Below are positions 1 through 8,357 of a stretch of 64,000 bases of DNA, one piece after another. The stretch's first letter is position 1. Every line of letters begins with the position of its first letter. The notes beneath the pieces are model-generated. The model was not told the DNA's origin, did no database searches, and worked only from the letters and a program-made list of their open reading frames with translations. A program made the position numbers and the translations under genes. The stretch lies in NCBI RefSeq assembly GCF_002245535.1, contig NZ_NKCN01000025.1, positions 1 through 64,000 on the forward strand, read 5' to 3'. The DNA is from Mycobacterium lehmannii (GTDB lineage: Bacteria > Actinomycetota > Actinomycetes > Mycobacteriales > Mycobacteriaceae).

Positions 1-2
1 AC

Positions 3-338
3 GATGGCGGCTGGTCCACCCGGATGAACGAACGTTGCGAGGTCGAATGGCTTCCGCCGCCCGAACTGGACACCGGCCAGGCGCGGCTGAACTACTACCA
101 CCGACCCGAACGACTCCTGCGCCCACCGGACGAGCAGGGAACCCGCAGCCACAACGGCACCGCCGTTTCGCCCGCACCCGATGAGGTCAGCCAGCCTGGC
201 GACAGGCAATCGAGCGCCGCGCCGCCCGCACCGACTGACGACAGCGAGCTCGGCGACAGGCAATCGAGCGCCGCCTCGCCCGTCAACGGTGCCGGTGAGC
301 CCGGTGGGCCCGCACCGCCAGGAGATTGGGTGGCCTGA
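3..338 (+). CDS. C-terminal fragment of a DUF222/HNH endonuclease-type protein (5' end outside window)
   Basis: The reading frame is open from base 3 and ends with TGA at 336-338, so only the last ~111 residues are present. The sequence around CEVEWLPPPELDTGQ and NYYHRPERLLRPPD resembles the region just after the HNH motif of the 13E12/DUF222 family common in mycobacteria. Members are annotated as HNH nucleases of unknown function. The remaining ~70 residues are a low-complexity Pro/Ala/Ser tail with an internally repeated GDRQSSAA peptide. Such tails vary between paralogues. The family assignment rests on this short stretch because the HNH residues themselves lie outside the window. The internal ATG at 24 is not the real start, since the frame continues upstream. 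Confidence 0.65.
   Translation, partial: DGGWSTRMNERCEVEWLPPPELDTGQARLNYYHRPERLLRPPDEQGTRSHNGTAVSPAPDEVSQPGDRQSSAAPPAPTDDSELGDRQSSAASPVNGAGEPGGPAPPGDWVA
198..274 (+). repeat. Two direct 23-bp repeats inside the HNH-protein tail
   Basis: An identical 23-bp unit beginning GGCGACAGGCAATCG occurs at 198-220 and 252-274, 54 bp apart (a multiple of 3). It encodes GDRQSSAA twice. It looks like an in-frame slippage or duplication product in the low-complexity tail. Confidence 0.85.
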
Positions 339-377
339 CGGCCGCGAATCTCGAGCACCGTATTCCGGCAGAAGAGC

Positions 378-1202
378 TCAGCCTTGCGCCTCGACAGCGA
401 CCGGTTGCCATTCCTCCCATGTCTTGAGGCGGCTCTCGTAGTCGGCCTTGGCCAACTGCAGCGGAAGCTCACCGAAAAAGACTCGCAGCGGCGGGTTCTC
501 AGCGTCGACGACCTTGAGCAGAGCCCGCGCCGACGCCTGCGGATCGCCGGGTTTGGCCACACGCTGACTGCGGATCCGGTCGGCTTCCTCGTGCACCTCT
601 TTATAGTCAGGCAACGGCGTCGAGCGGCGAGACGACGAGCCCGCCCAGTCGGTCGAGTAGCCGCCCGGTTCGATCAGCGTGACGTGCACCCCGAACGGGG
701 CCACTTCCTGCGCCAGCGACTGCGAGAAGCCCTCAAGGGCCCACTTCGACGCGTGGTAGATGCCGACGTTCTGGAACGCGACGATCCCGCCGATCGACGA
801 CACCTGGATGATGTGCCCGCTGCGCTGGGCCCGCAGATACGGCAGTGCGGCCTGGGTGACCCACAGCGCGCCGAAGACGTTCGTCTCGATCTGATCGCGC
901 GCCTCCTGTTCGGTCACCTCCTCGATGAAGCCGAAGTGCCCGTAGCCGGCGTTGTTGACGACGATGTCGAGCCGGCCGAAGTGGTCGTGGGCCTGCTTGA
1001 CCGCGGCGAAATCCGCCTCGCGATCGGTGACGTCCAACGCCAGGGGCAGCAACGCGTCGCCGTATCTCTCGACGAGATCGTCCAGTGAGGAGACGTTGCG
1101 CGCCGTCGCCGCGACCTTGTCGCCGCGCTCGAGCGCCGCGATCGTCCACTCGCGCCCAAAGCCCCGCGACGTTCCGGTGATGAACCAAACCTTTTCGCTC
1201 AT
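378..1202 (-). CDS. Short-chain dehydrogenase/reductase (classical SDR)
   Basis: A 274-residue NAD(P)-dependent oxidoreductase of unknown substrate. It has a glycine-rich dinucleotide motif TGTSRGFG near residue 9, NNAG in the middle and the YHASK catalytic Tyr/Lys pair. The length is typical of classical SDRs. The ATG at 1202 is chosen because the protein begins MSEKVWFITG right at the first beta strand. An AGGAG-like sequence lies about 11 bases upstream. An in-frame ATG at 1256 would add 18 residues unlike the family. The gene is divergent from menG, with 69 bp between the starts. Many mycobacterial SDRs of this kind are annotated only as oxidoreductases, and nothing here identifies the substrate. 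Confidence 0.88.
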   Translation of the reverse strand: MSEKVWFITGTSRGFGREWTIAALERGDKVAATARNVSSLDDLVERYGDALLPLALDVTDREADFAAVKQAHDHFGRLDIVVNNAGYGHFGFIEEVTEQEARDQIETNVFGALWVTQAALPYLRAQRSGHIIQVSSIGGIVAFQNVGIYHASKWALEGFSQSLAQEVAPFGVHVTLIEPGGYSTDWAGSSSRRSTPLPDYKEVHEEADRIRSQRVAKPGDPQASARALLKVVDAENPPLRVFFGELPLQLAKADYESRLKTWEEWQPVAVEAQG

Positions 1203-1259
1203 GCTCCCTATATCTCCTCTGGACGGACTCCGCATTCCCGCTTCAAGCATCTTCACAGC

Positions 1260-1265
1260 TACGGT
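1260..1265 (+). promoter_or_regulatory. Putative -10 element of menG (leaderless-type)
   Basis: TACGGT fits the mycobacterial TANNNT -10 consensus and ends 6 bases before the menG ATG, which has no convincing ribosome-binding site. This suggests a transcript starting at or near the start codon. Inference from spacing only. Confidence 0.4.
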
Positions 1266-1271
1266 TGCCTC

Positions 1272-1964
1272 ATGAGCCGCGCGACGCTGGAGAAAGACCC
1301 CCGCGATGTGGCGTCGATGTTCGACGCGGTGGCCCGGCGTTACGACCTCACCAACACTGTCATGTCGCTGGGCCAGGACCGGTTCTGGCGACGGGCCACA
1401 CGGGCGGCACTGCGCATCGGCCCGCAGGACAAGGTGCTCGACCTGGCGGCAGGCACGGCCGTGTCGACGGTCGAGTTGGCCACCTCGGGGGCGTGGTGTG
1501 TGGCCGCGGACTTCTCGGTCGGCATGCTGGCCGCGGGCGCCTCGCGGGACGTGCCCAAGGTGGCCGGTGACGCCACCCGACTGCCCTTCGGCGACGGTGT
1601 GTTCGACGCGGTGACGATCAGCTTCGGTCTACGCAACGTCGTCGACCACGTAGCGGGGCTGCGCGAGATGGCGCGCGTCACCCGTCCCGGCGGACGGCTG
1701 GTGGTGTGCGAGTTCTCCACACCGACGAACCGATTGTTCGCGACGGTGTACAAGGAGTACCTGATGCAGGCGCTGCCGAGAATCGCTCGGGCGGTCTCGT
1801 CCAACCCGGACGCCTACGTCTACCTCGCCGAGTCGATCCGCGCATGGCCCGATCAGACGCAGCTGGCCCATCAAATCGCCGACGCCGGATGGTCCTCGGT
1901 GCGCTGGCGCAACCTCAGCGGCGGCATCGTCGCACTGCACGCCGCCACCAAACCCCAGCGCTGA
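1272..1964 (+). CDS. menG: Demethylmenaquinone methyltransferase (UbiE/MenG family)
   Basis: A 230-residue class I SAM-dependent methyltransferase that should convert demethylmenaquinone to menaquinone, the last methylation of vitamin K2 synthesis. The N-terminus (VASMFDAVARRYDLTN) and the SAM-binding VLDLAAGTA around residue 55 are family signatures. SFGLRNV and TRPGGRLVVCEFS follow the usual UbiE pattern, and the length matches. Its location next to menJ and grcC1 matches M. tuberculosis Rv0558. The ATG at 1272 is preceded by a -10-like TACGGT instead of a ribosome-binding site. The assignment is secure from sequence and synteny; enzymatic activity is inferred from the family. Confidence 0.93.
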   Translation: MSRATLEKDPRDVASMFDAVARRYDLTNTVMSLGQDRFWRRATRAALRIGPQDKVLDLAAGTAVSTVELATSGAWCVAADFSVGMLAAGASRDVPKVAGDATRLPFGDGVFDAVTISFGLRNVVDHVAGLREMARVTRPGGRLVVCEFSTPTNRLFATVYKEYLMQALPRIARAVSSNPDAYVYLAESIRAWPDQTQLAHQIADAGWSSVRWRNLSGGIVALHAATKPQR

Positions 1965-2079
1965 CGACAACATCGCACGCACGAAAACCATCGCCCACCC
2001 GGCGTGTCGCACGCTGTTGTGACGAGAATCACCATTAACTTGTTGCGACAACGGGGTCCGCGAATGAGGCGGTGGCGGA

Positions 2080-3861
2080 ATGTCGGGTGGGGTCGGATCG
2101 CGACGGGTGTCGCGCCGGACGTTCGTGATGGGCACCGCAACCGCGGCCGCCCTGATGGCGATGCCGCCGACGGCACGCGCGGCACCGGGCAAGTCGGTCG
2201 CCGTTTTCGGGGCGGGTATTGCGGGGCTCACCGCCGCTCACGAACTTGTCGAGCGCGGCTACACGGTGACCGTCTACGAGCGCAAGGCGCTCGGCGGCAA
2301 AGCCAGGTCGATTCCTGTACCGAACTCCGGTGTGACACCGTTGCCCGCCGAACACGGCTTCCGGTTCTTCCCCGGCTTCTACCGCAACGTCACCGACACG
2401 ATGCGACGAGTCCCGTTCCCCGGCAACCGAAACGGCACCTGGGACAACCTGACCCGCGCGACGTCATATCTGCACTCCGGACTCGGGCGCCACGACCTGA
2501 CGATCCCGCTTCCGTTCCCGCTGCCGATGATCCCGAATCCGATCACCCCGAAGGCGTTCATCGACTCGGTGGCGACGGTGTTCGAGACGCTGTTCCAGTT
2601 GCCGCCGTGGGAAGCGGTCTACGCGGCGCAGAAGCTCGCCGTCTACGTCACCAGCAGCACCGAACGCAAACTCGGGCAATGGGAGCACATGACGTGGGAG
2701 GACTACATCGGCGCGAACAGGAAGTCGCCGGAGTACAACCGGTATCTCGCCGACGGCATCATCCGCAACCTCGCCGCATCGAAATCCAAAGACGCGAGCG
2801 CACATTCGATCGGTCTGGTCGGCGAAGCCTCTGTCTGGTCGATCCTGCTTCTCGGAAACGACTCCGACAACAAGGGATTCGACCGCGTACTCAACGGGCC
2901 GACCAGCTCGCAGTGGCTCGACCCGTGGGTCGACCACCTGCGTGCGCAAGGCGTGACCTTCCGCGTCGGTGAGGCCCTGGCCCGCCTCACACCGAACGGC
3001 AGGCACATCGAATCCGCCACCGTCGTCAGCACCAGCGGAGTACCACGCCAGGTCACCGCCGACTGGTATGTCTCCGCGATCCCGTGTGAAAAGCTCGCCG
3101 CCGTGCTCACCGCCGATGTGCTCGAGGCCGACCCGCAACTGGCGAACATCGCCTTGCTGCGCACCGAGTGGATGAACGGCCTGATGTTCTACCTCAAGGA
3201 ACGGGTCGACGTCACCAAGGGGCACGTCAACTACGTCGACTCCGGATGGGCCATCACCTCGATCAGCGAGGAGCAGTTCTGGAAGAAGAGCCTGACGAAC
3301 TACGGCGACGGCACCGTCAAAGACTGTCTGTCCGCGATCATCTCGGACTGGACCACGCCCGGCAACTTCAACCGTCGAAGCGCGCGGGACTGCACACCGC
3401 AGGAGATCGCCAGTGAGGCCTGGGCTCAGATCAAGGCGCACCTCAACGACACCGACAGGGTCGTCGACGACGCGATGCTGCACTCCTGGTTTCTCGACCC
3501 CGCGATCATCGACCCGGGCACACCGGATGTGCGAAACGACGAACCGTTGTTCATCCAGGACCCCGGCTCGTGGAACCGTCGCCCCACCGCGGTCACCGGT
3601 ATCGACAACCTGTTTTTGGCCGGCGAATGGATCAAGACCGACCAGAACGTCACGACCATGGAGGGCGCCAACGAGGGCGGCCGCTACGCAGCCAACGGCG
3701 TGCTGCAGGCGTCGGGTTACAACGGGGACATGGTGAAGATCGTCGAATTATTCCAGGCGCCGTGGTGGGTGCCGTTCAAGAACGCCGACCGGGCTCGCTA
3801 CCGCGCCGGTCTTCCGCATCTGCTCGACATCGTCGACACGCGGTGGCCGACGCGGCGGTAA
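2080..3861 (+). CDS. Tat-exported FAD-dependent oxidoreductase (phytoene-desaturase/amine-oxidase superfamily)
   Basis: A 593-residue protein. The N-terminus has a twin-arginine signal (VSRRTFVMG followed by a hydrophobic Ala-rich stretch ending ARA), so it should be exported folded. Next comes a Rossmann FAD motif GAGIAGLTAAHEL near residue 43, then GGKARS. Near the C-terminus, NLFLAGEWI...TMEGANEGGRYAANGV is the second FAD-contacting segment of amine oxidases, phytoene desaturases and hydroxysqualene dehydroxylases. The substrate is unknown; COG3349-type oxidoreductases are the nearest family I recognise. It sits between menG and an esterase on the same strand. The start at 2080 is chosen to include the whole Tat signal. 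The ribosome-binding site is weak (a GA/GG-rich run). Confidence 0.82.
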   Translation: MSGGVGSRRVSRRTFVMGTATAAALMAMPPTARAAPGKSVAVFGAGIAGLTAAHELVERGYTVTVYERKALGGKARSIPVPNSGVTPLPAEHGFRFFPGFYRNVTDTMRRVPFPGNRNGTWDNLTRATSYLHSGLGRHDLTIPLPFPLPMIPNPITPKAFIDSVATVFETLFQLPPWEAVYAAQKLAVYVTSSTERKLGQWEHMTWEDYIGANRKSPEYNRYLADGIIRNLAASKSKDASAHSIGLVGEASVWSILLLGNDSDNKGFDRVLNGPTSSQWLDPWVDHLRAQGVTFRVGEALARLTPNGRHIESATVVSTSGVPRQVTADWYVSAIPCEKLAAVLTADVLEADPQLANIALLRTEWMNGLMFYLKERVDVTKGHVNYVDSGWAITSISEEQFWKKSLTNYGDGTVKDCLSAIISDWTTPGNFNRRSARDCTPQEIASEAWAQIKAHLNDTDRVVDDAMLHSWFLDPAIIDPGTPDVRNDEPLFIQDPGSWNRRPTAVTGIDNLFLAGEWIKTDQNVTTMEGANEGGRYAANGVLQASGYNGDMVKIVELFQAPWWVPFKNADRARYRAGLPHLLDIVDTRWPTRR

Positions 3862-3895
3862 CCGGAAACCGGGTTCAGTCCCGGCGATCGCGCGC

Positions 3896-3901
3896 TACGG
3901 T
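3896..3901 (+). promoter_or_regulatory. Putative -10 element of the esterase gene
   Basis: TACGGT, 6 bases before the ATG at 3908. This is the same hexamer and spacing as at menG, compatible with leaderless transcription. Inferred. Confidence 0.35.
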
Positions 3902-3907
3902 CTGGAC

Positions 3908-4966
3908 ATGTACGGACGCCTGACCGACCCGGACCGCACGCTGGCAACCGACCCCCGTTCCGACCCCCGAATGGTCAAGGCGTTCGCGCAGTTCGGTCTC
4001 GAGGGCCGACTGCCCGCGGTACCGCTGAGCGTCGACTCCCCGCTCGAGGACCGCATCGCCTTCGCGACGATGAGCGAGGAGGGGATGGGCGCGATCCTCG
4101 AAGCGCTGGGCAAGGATCTGCCCACCGTCTCCGGGGTGGCCACATCGACGACGACGATCACCGGACCCGACGGCAACGACATCACGCTCTACATCAGCCG
4201 CCCAGAGGACGACGCCGGCGGCCCGCTGCCCGCCGTCGTCCATCTGCACGGGGGCGGTATGGCGATCGGCAGCGCGGCCGACATCGGCTACATGAGGATG
4301 CGTGAATACCTCGCCGCCACAGGGCTCGTCGTGGTCGGTGTGGAGTTCCGCAACTCCGGCGGCAAACTCGGCCCGCACCCATACCCCGCCGGTCTCAACG
4401 ACTGCGCGGCCGCGGTGCGCTGGGTGGCCGCCAACCGCACAGAACTCGGTGTCAGCCACCTGATCGTGTCGGGGGAGTCCGGCGGCGGCAACCTCACACT
4501 GACCGTGGCGCACAAGGCCAAACGGGAGGATTGGCTGCACGAGATCGCCGGGTGCTACGCGCAGTGCCCGTACATCTCCAACCGCTGGCTCGACGAGTGC
4601 GAGGACCTGCCCTCACTGGCGGAGAACGACGAGTACTTCGTCAGCCGCCACCAACTCGCGCTGCTCGGTTCGATCTACAACCCCGACGGCTCTCACGCCG
4701 GCGACGCCACGTGCTGGGCTGCCGTTGCGACCGACGAGGAACTCAGTGGGCTTCCGCCACATGTCATTTCGGTCAACGAACTGGACCCGCTGCGCGACGA
4801 GGGCCTCGCCTACTACCGCCGCCTGCTCCGCGCGGGCGTTTCCGCGGTCGGCCGGGTGGTGGCGGGCACCTGCCATGGCGGCGACCTACTGTGTGGGGCT
4901 TATATGCCCGAGGTGTTCGACGCATCCATCCGCGACGTCAGCGGGTTCGCGAAATCGCTAGGTTAG
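3908..4966 (+). CDS. Alpha/beta hydrolase, HSL-type (family IV) esterase
   Basis: A 352-residue carboxylic-ester hydrolase. The oxyanion-hole motif HLHGGG spans residues 112-117. The nucleophile elbow is GESGG with Ser191. A downstream LDPLRDEG segment supplies the acid and His323 (CHGG) completes the triad. This arrangement is that of hormone-sensitive-lipase-like esterases acting on short acyl esters; the substrate is unknown. The start is the ATG at 3908, 46 bp after the flavoprotein gene. The stop codon overlaps by a few bases the stop of the convergent small secreted-protein gene. No signal peptide is visible. Confidence 0.88.
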   Translation: MYGRLTDPDRTLATDPRSDPRMVKAFAQFGLEGRLPAVPLSVDSPLEDRIAFATMSEEGMGAILEALGKDLPTVSGVATSTTTITGPDGNDITLYISRPEDDAGGPLPAVVHLHGGGMAIGSAADIGYMRMREYLAATGLVVVGVEFRNSGGKLGPHPYPAGLNDCAAAVRWVAANRTELGVSHLIVSGESGGGNLTLTVAHKAKREDWLHEIAGCYAQCPYISNRWLDECEDLPSLAENDEYFVSRHQLALLGSIYNPDGSHAGDATCWAAVATDEELSGLPPHVISVNELDPLRDEGLAYYRRLLRAGVSAVGRVVAGTCHGGDLLCGAYMPEVFDASIRDVSGFAKSLG

Positions 4967-5217
4967 TCGTCGATGTCGATCGCCGCTTGCTGGCCGCCGC
5001 CTGTTGCCGGGGCGGTGTTGACGACCGGCAGGGGCGGTTCGGACTTGGCGTTCGAGGACGGCTTGCCGGTGGCCCCTCGATACGGTGTGCACACACCGAC
5101 GAAAGGCACGTCCTGACAGGGCCCCTGCGGCAGAGCGGGTGCGACGGGGGCGGAGAGAAGCGCGGCAGCCGCGACCGCGATCGCGGCAACTGCCGATCGA
5201 ACCGTCACACCGAGCAT
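4963..5217 (-). CDS. Small secreted protein
   Basis: An 84-residue protein with an N-terminal hydrophobic signal sequence (MLGVTVRSAVAAIAVAAAALL, cleavage probably after the following APALP/A region). A short mature part carries two Cys (PCQDVPFVGVCTPY) that could form a disulfide, then a Pro/Ala-rich tail. The ATG at 5217 is preferred because AGGAAA lies about 8 bases upstream and the signal peptide then begins properly. An ATG 23 codons upstream would add a charged stretch before it. The gene converges on the esterase, with stops overlapping. Function unknown; I recognise no family. Confidence 0.65.
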   Translation of the reverse strand: MLGVTVRSAVAAIAVAAAALLSAPVAPALPQGPCQDVPFVGVCTPYRGATGKPSSNAKSEPPLPVVNTAPATGGGQQAAIDIDD

Positions 5218-5322
5218 CGTGGTTTCCTTCCGCCGATGCATATATGAACGCCGCTGTGCTCCAGGATAATCCCCGTAGGACGCCAAAAACAGGTCGTCTA
5301 GCTGGGCTTACAGTTAGCCTGG

Positions 5323-5763
5323 TTACGAAATTTGATCGCTGCGGGCATCCCACACGCGTTCCGTATGCGGGCCCACATCGGGGTCGTGCGTTTGCTGAAA
5401 GTTGCGCCCACCGCGTGCGTAGGTCGCGAGAACCGCTGCGGGAACGTCGGATTCGAGGATGGGTTCGCTGAGCCAGCGGCACGGCCGCACGTGAACCAGG
5501 TCGACAGCGGCGGCCTCGTCGGTGTCGTCACGGCGGTACGGGCCTTCGATCCGGCCCAACCAGAAAAGGCCATCCGCATCGCGTGTCCACACGAACGACC
5601 CGTCCTCGATATCGGCGAACCGGTCCACCCGGCGAGCCAGCCGCTCACCGAAACCCGCGTCGCCGAAACCGACGACCCCCACCGACAACGCCCGATCGAG
5701 CGATGCCTGCGGGTCGATGTCGTCGCGGCGGGATCGCATCGGAGCCCGGTACACGGCGGTCAT
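5323..5763 (-). CDS. Conserved actinobacterial hypothetical protein
   Basis: A 146-residue soluble protein. Notable segments are SFVWTRDADGLFWLGRIEGPY, VDLVHVRPCRWL and ATYARGGRNFQQTHD. I do not recognise a characterised domain. There is no signal peptide or membrane segment. The frame stays open a further 77 codons upstream, but MTAVYRAP at 5763 is the natural start because the upstream part is antisense to the divergent membrane-protein gene. The two starts are only 21 bp apart. Its partner and role are unknown. Confidence 0.6.
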   Translation of the reverse strand: MTAVYRAPMRSRRDDIDPQASLDRALSVGVVGFGDAGFGERLARRVDRFADIEDGSFVWTRDADGLFWLGRIEGPYRRDDTDEAAAVDLVHVRPCRWLSEPILESDVPAAVLATYARGGRNFQQTHDPDVGPHTERVWDARSDQIS

Positions 5764-5784
5764 CCGCGATATTCTGCCTGCGAC
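5764..5784. promoter_or_regulatory. 21-bp divergent promoter region
   Basis: This is the whole gap between two divergent starts. On the plus strand TATTCT (5770-5775) fits the mycobacterial -10 and lies 9 bases before the ATG at 5785. On the minus strand a weaker CAGAAT lies 7 bases before the ATG at 5763. There is no room for 5' leaders, so both transcripts are probably leaderless or nearly so. Inferred from spacing. Confidence 0.35.
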
Positions 5785-6039
5785 ATGGAGACGTTCAAGC
5801 GCTATCTGATGTTTCAGGGCATGATGTTCGTCTTCGGCATCGTCGGCCCGATCTTCCTCGTCTTGTACTTCGCGTCCCAACCGGACCCCACCATGCGGTG
5901 GGCGTACTGGATCGGGTTGTTCGTCACCGCGGCCGACATATTGATTGCCTTGGGGCTCACCGCTTCTGCGCAGACGAACCGCGAGCCCGCGCACACCCGC
6001 ATCGCAGTGAAGCTCGCCGAGCGGCGTCGGCGCGACTGA
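5785..6039 (+). CDS. Small membrane protein with two transmembrane segments
   Basis: An 84-residue protein. Two hydrophobic helices are visible at about residues 12-31 (MMFVFGIVGPIFLVLYFA) and 38-60 (WAYWIGLFVTAADILIALGL), joined by a short PDPTMR loop. A basic C-terminal tail ends RRRRD and is probably cytoplasmic. The ATG at 5785 gives METFKRYLMFQG. A longer upstream frame is antisense to the neighbouring gene and rejected. It ends one base before the stop of convergent menJ. No function can be assigned. Confidence 0.65.
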   Translation: METFKRYLMFQGMMFVFGIVGPIFLVLYFASQPDPTMRWAYWIGLFVTAADILIALGLTASAQTNREPAHTRIAVKLAERRRRD

Positions 6040-7260
6040 CTAGCGAAACGGTGTGCGGGCGTCGATGCGCCGCGACAGGCGGCCGGCTCCGCGCCAGACC
6101 CGGGCCGTCCAGTCCTCGTCCTCGTCGGTGACGAAGTTGCCCATCACCCGCACCGCGATGTTCATCAACGTCTCCGACCGCATGGCGAGCGGCCCGGTCG
6201 ACGGCAGGAACCGCGGAAACGTCAGCAGCAGCGCGAGCCGCCGGGCCACCGAGAACCCGCGCGCATAGTGCGCCGTCAGCACGGCGGGCCACGCCTGCGA
6301 GAGATCGCCGGTGCCCAGCAGTTCGGCGGCCAGCCGGCCGGTTTCGAGACCGTAGTCGATGCCTTCGCCGTTGAGCGGGTTCACGCAGGCGGCCGCGTCG
6401 CCGATCAGCATCCAGTTCGGTCCGGCCACACCCGACACCGCACCGCCCATCGGCAGCAGCGCAGACAGGCCGGCGCGCGGTTCCCCGACGAAGCCCCATT
6501 CCTCACGACGTAGCCCGGTGTAATACGACATCAACGGCCGCAGCGCGGCGTCGGCCGGTCGCTTGGCCGTCGCGAGCGCACCGACGCCGATGTTCACCTC
6601 GCCGTTGCCCAGCGGGAAGATCCAGCCGTAGCCGGGCAGCACCGCACCCTCCGGCGAGCGCAACTCCAGATGCGAGGTGATCCACGGCTCGCTCGCGCGT
6701 GGCGTGGCGATGTAGCCGCGGATCGCCACGCCGTACACCGTCTCCTGATGCCATTCGCGGCCCAGCACGCGGCCGAGCGTCGAGCGGGCTCCGTCGGCGA
6801 CAATCAGCTCGCCGCATCCGATCTCGGCTCCCGAGTCGAGGATCACCGCCTCCACGCGCCCCGAGGCGTCATGGCGTACGTCGACGGCCTTCTCGCCGAG
6901 CATCATCTTCGCGCCGTCGTCGACGGCGACCATGCGGATGCGGTCGTCGAGTTCGGTGCGGGGGACTGCGCTCGACGTCGACGGGAACGACGGCCCCGGC
7001 CATTCGATCTCGACGTCGGCCCCGAATCCGGACATTCGCAGGCCGCGGTGCTGCACCCGGTCGTCCAGCCACGGCCCGAGGCCCAGGCGGCGCATCTCCA
7101 GTACCGCGCGCGGAGTCAGCCCGTCACCGCAGGCCTTGTCGCGCGGGAACTGAGCCTTGTCGATGACGAGGACGTCGCGGCCGTTGCGCGCGGCCCACGC
7201 TGCGGCGGCCGAACCCGCCGGCCCGGCCCCGACGACGACCACGTCCCCTCGGGTATCCAT
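6040..7260 (-). CDS. menJ: Menaquinone reductase MenJ (geranylgeranyl-reductase family flavoprotein)
   Basis: A 406-residue FAD-dependent reductase. The N-terminal Rossmann motif VVVGAGPAGSAAA begins near residue 8. CGDGLTPRAV and the GDAAACVNPLNGEGIDYGLETGRLAA segment are signatures of the geranylgeranyl reductase family. The orthologue Rv0561c (about the same length) saturates the beta-isoprene unit of menaquinone-9 to give MK-9(II-H2). The start MDTRGD at 7260 is chosen over an upstream ATG because it directly precedes the FAD motif. The gene is divergent from grcC1 with only 21 bp between starts. Assignment follows family and synteny. Confidence 0.92.
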   Translation of the reverse strand: MDTRGDVVVVGAGPAGSAAAAWAARNGRDVLVIDKAQFPRDKACGDGLTPRAVLEMRRLGLGPWLDDRVQHRGLRMSGFGADVEIEWPGPSFPSTSSAVPRTELDDRIRMVAVDDGAKMMLGEKAVDVRHDASGRVEAVILDSGAEIGCGELIVADGARSTLGRVLGREWHQETVYGVAIRGYIATPRASEPWITSHLELRSPEGAVLPGYGWIFPLGNGEVNIGVGALATAKRPADAALRPLMSYYTGLRREEWGFVGEPRAGLSALLPMGGAVSGVAGPNWMLIGDAAACVNPLNGEGIDYGLETGRLAAELLGTGDLSQAWPAVLTAHYARGFSVARRLALLLTFPRFLPSTGPLAMRSETLMNIAVRVMGNFVTDEDEDWTARVWRGAGRLSRRIDARTPFR

Positions 7261-7281
7261 GGTTCCCAGTATGTTGGCAGG
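7261..7281. promoter_or_regulatory. 21-bp bidirectional menJ/grcC1 promoter, probably leaderless both ways
   Basis: On the plus strand TATGTT (7270-7275) matches TANNNT and ends 6 bases before the GTG of grcC1. On the minus strand CATACT (7268-7273) ends 7 bases before the ATG of menJ. The two -10 elements overlap by four bases, so the polymerases would compete for the same DNA. Neither start has a ribosome-binding site. Confidence 0.45.
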
Positions 7282-8289
7282 GTGAGGACGCCAGCGACGG
7301 TGGTAGCCGGGGTGGACTTCGGAGATCCCGAATTCGCGCAGGAAGTGCGCGACGGGGTCGCCCGCATCGAAGACCTGATGGCCACTGAGCTCGGCAAAGC
7401 CGACGAGCTGATGGCCGAAGCGGTACAGCACCTGTTTCAGGCCGGCGGGAAGCGGTTCCGTCCGCTGTTCACGGTGCTCTCAGCCCGGCTGGGTCCGGAC
7501 CCGGATGCGTGGCAGGTCACCGTCGCGGGCGCGGTCATCGAACTGGTCCACCTCGCGACGCTGTACCACGACGACGTGATGGACGAAGCGCAGGTCCGCC
7601 GCGGTGCCGACAGCGCCAACGCGCGCTGGGGCAACAACATCGCGATCCTGGCCGGCGACTACCTGTTCGCCACCGCCTCGCGCCTGGTCAGCAGGCTCGG
7701 GCCGGACGCCGTGCGCATCATCGCCGACACCTTCGCCCAGCTGGTCACGGGCCAGATGCGGGAAACCCGCGGCGCGGCCGAGCACGTCGACTCCGTCGAG
7801 CACTACCTGAAGGTCGTCTACGAGAAGACCGCATGCCTGATCGCGGCGTCCGGCCGGTTCGGGGCGACGTTCTCCGGCGCCGACGAAGAGCAGATCGAGC
7901 GGCTGAGCCGGCTGGGCGGCATCGTCGGCACGGCATTCCAGATCTCCGACGACATCATCGACATCGACAGCGATCCGGACGAGTCGGGCAAGGTGCCGGG
8001 CACCGACCTGCGCGAGGGCGTGCACACGCTGCCGGTGCTGTACGCGTTGCGTGACGACGGTCCCGCCGCCGACCGGTTGCGCGAGCTGCTGGCCGGCCCG
8101 GTGGAGAACGACGACGACGTGGCCGAGGCGCTTCGGCTGCTGCGCGGCTCGCCGGGCATGGCGAAGGCCAAGCAGACCGTCGCGCAGTACGCGGTGCAGG
8201 CCCGCGAGGAGCTCGCCCAGCTTCCCGAGGGGCCGGGCCGTCAGGCCCTGGCGACCCTGGTGGATTACACGGTCAACCGGCACGGCTGA
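7282..8289 (+). CDS. grcC1: Polyprenyl diphosphate synthase (GrcC1 type)
   Basis: A 335-residue trans-isoprenyl diphosphate synthase that elongates allylic diphosphates with IPP. It probably supplies the menaquinone side chain. The first Asp-rich motif is LYHDDVMDEA and the second is SDDIIDIDSD. GGKRFRP and the VYEKTA-type helix are also present. Starting at GTG 7282 (VRTPATVVAGVDFGD) gives exactly the length of Rv0562. The frame is open far upstream, but that part is antisense to menJ. The start codon follows a -10-like TATGTT by 6 bases, suggesting leaderless translation. It shares a 21-bp promoter gap with menJ. Confidence 0.93.
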   Translation: MRTPATVVAGVDFGDPEFAQEVRDGVARIEDLMATELGKADELMAEAVQHLFQAGGKRFRPLFTVLSARLGPDPDAWQVTVAGAVIELVHLATLYHDDVMDEAQVRRGADSANARWGNNIAILAGDYLFATASRLVSRLGPDAVRIIADTFAQLVTGQMRETRGAAEHVDSVEHYLKVVYEKTACLIAASGRFGATFSGADEEQIERLSRLGGIVGTAFQISDDIIDIDSDPDESGKVPGTDLREGVHTLPVLYALRDDGPAADRLRELLAGPVENDDDVAEALRLLRGSPGMAKAKQTVAQYAVQAREELAQLPEGPGRQALATLVDYTVNRHG

Positions 8290-8357
8290 GCGCTGGAACT
8301 TGCGGAGCCCGACTAAGCGTTGACTCAGCGGAGTCTTTCTTTCTGGAGGAGGAAGCG

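Noticed and set aside
2464..3483. 339-codon minus-strand frame
   Set aside because: Antisense to the FAD oxidoreductase, which has good motifs at both ends.
6670..7281. 204-codon N-terminal extension of the polyprenyl synthase
   Set aside because: Antisense to menJ. The family N-terminus begins at GTG 7282 and gives the expected length.
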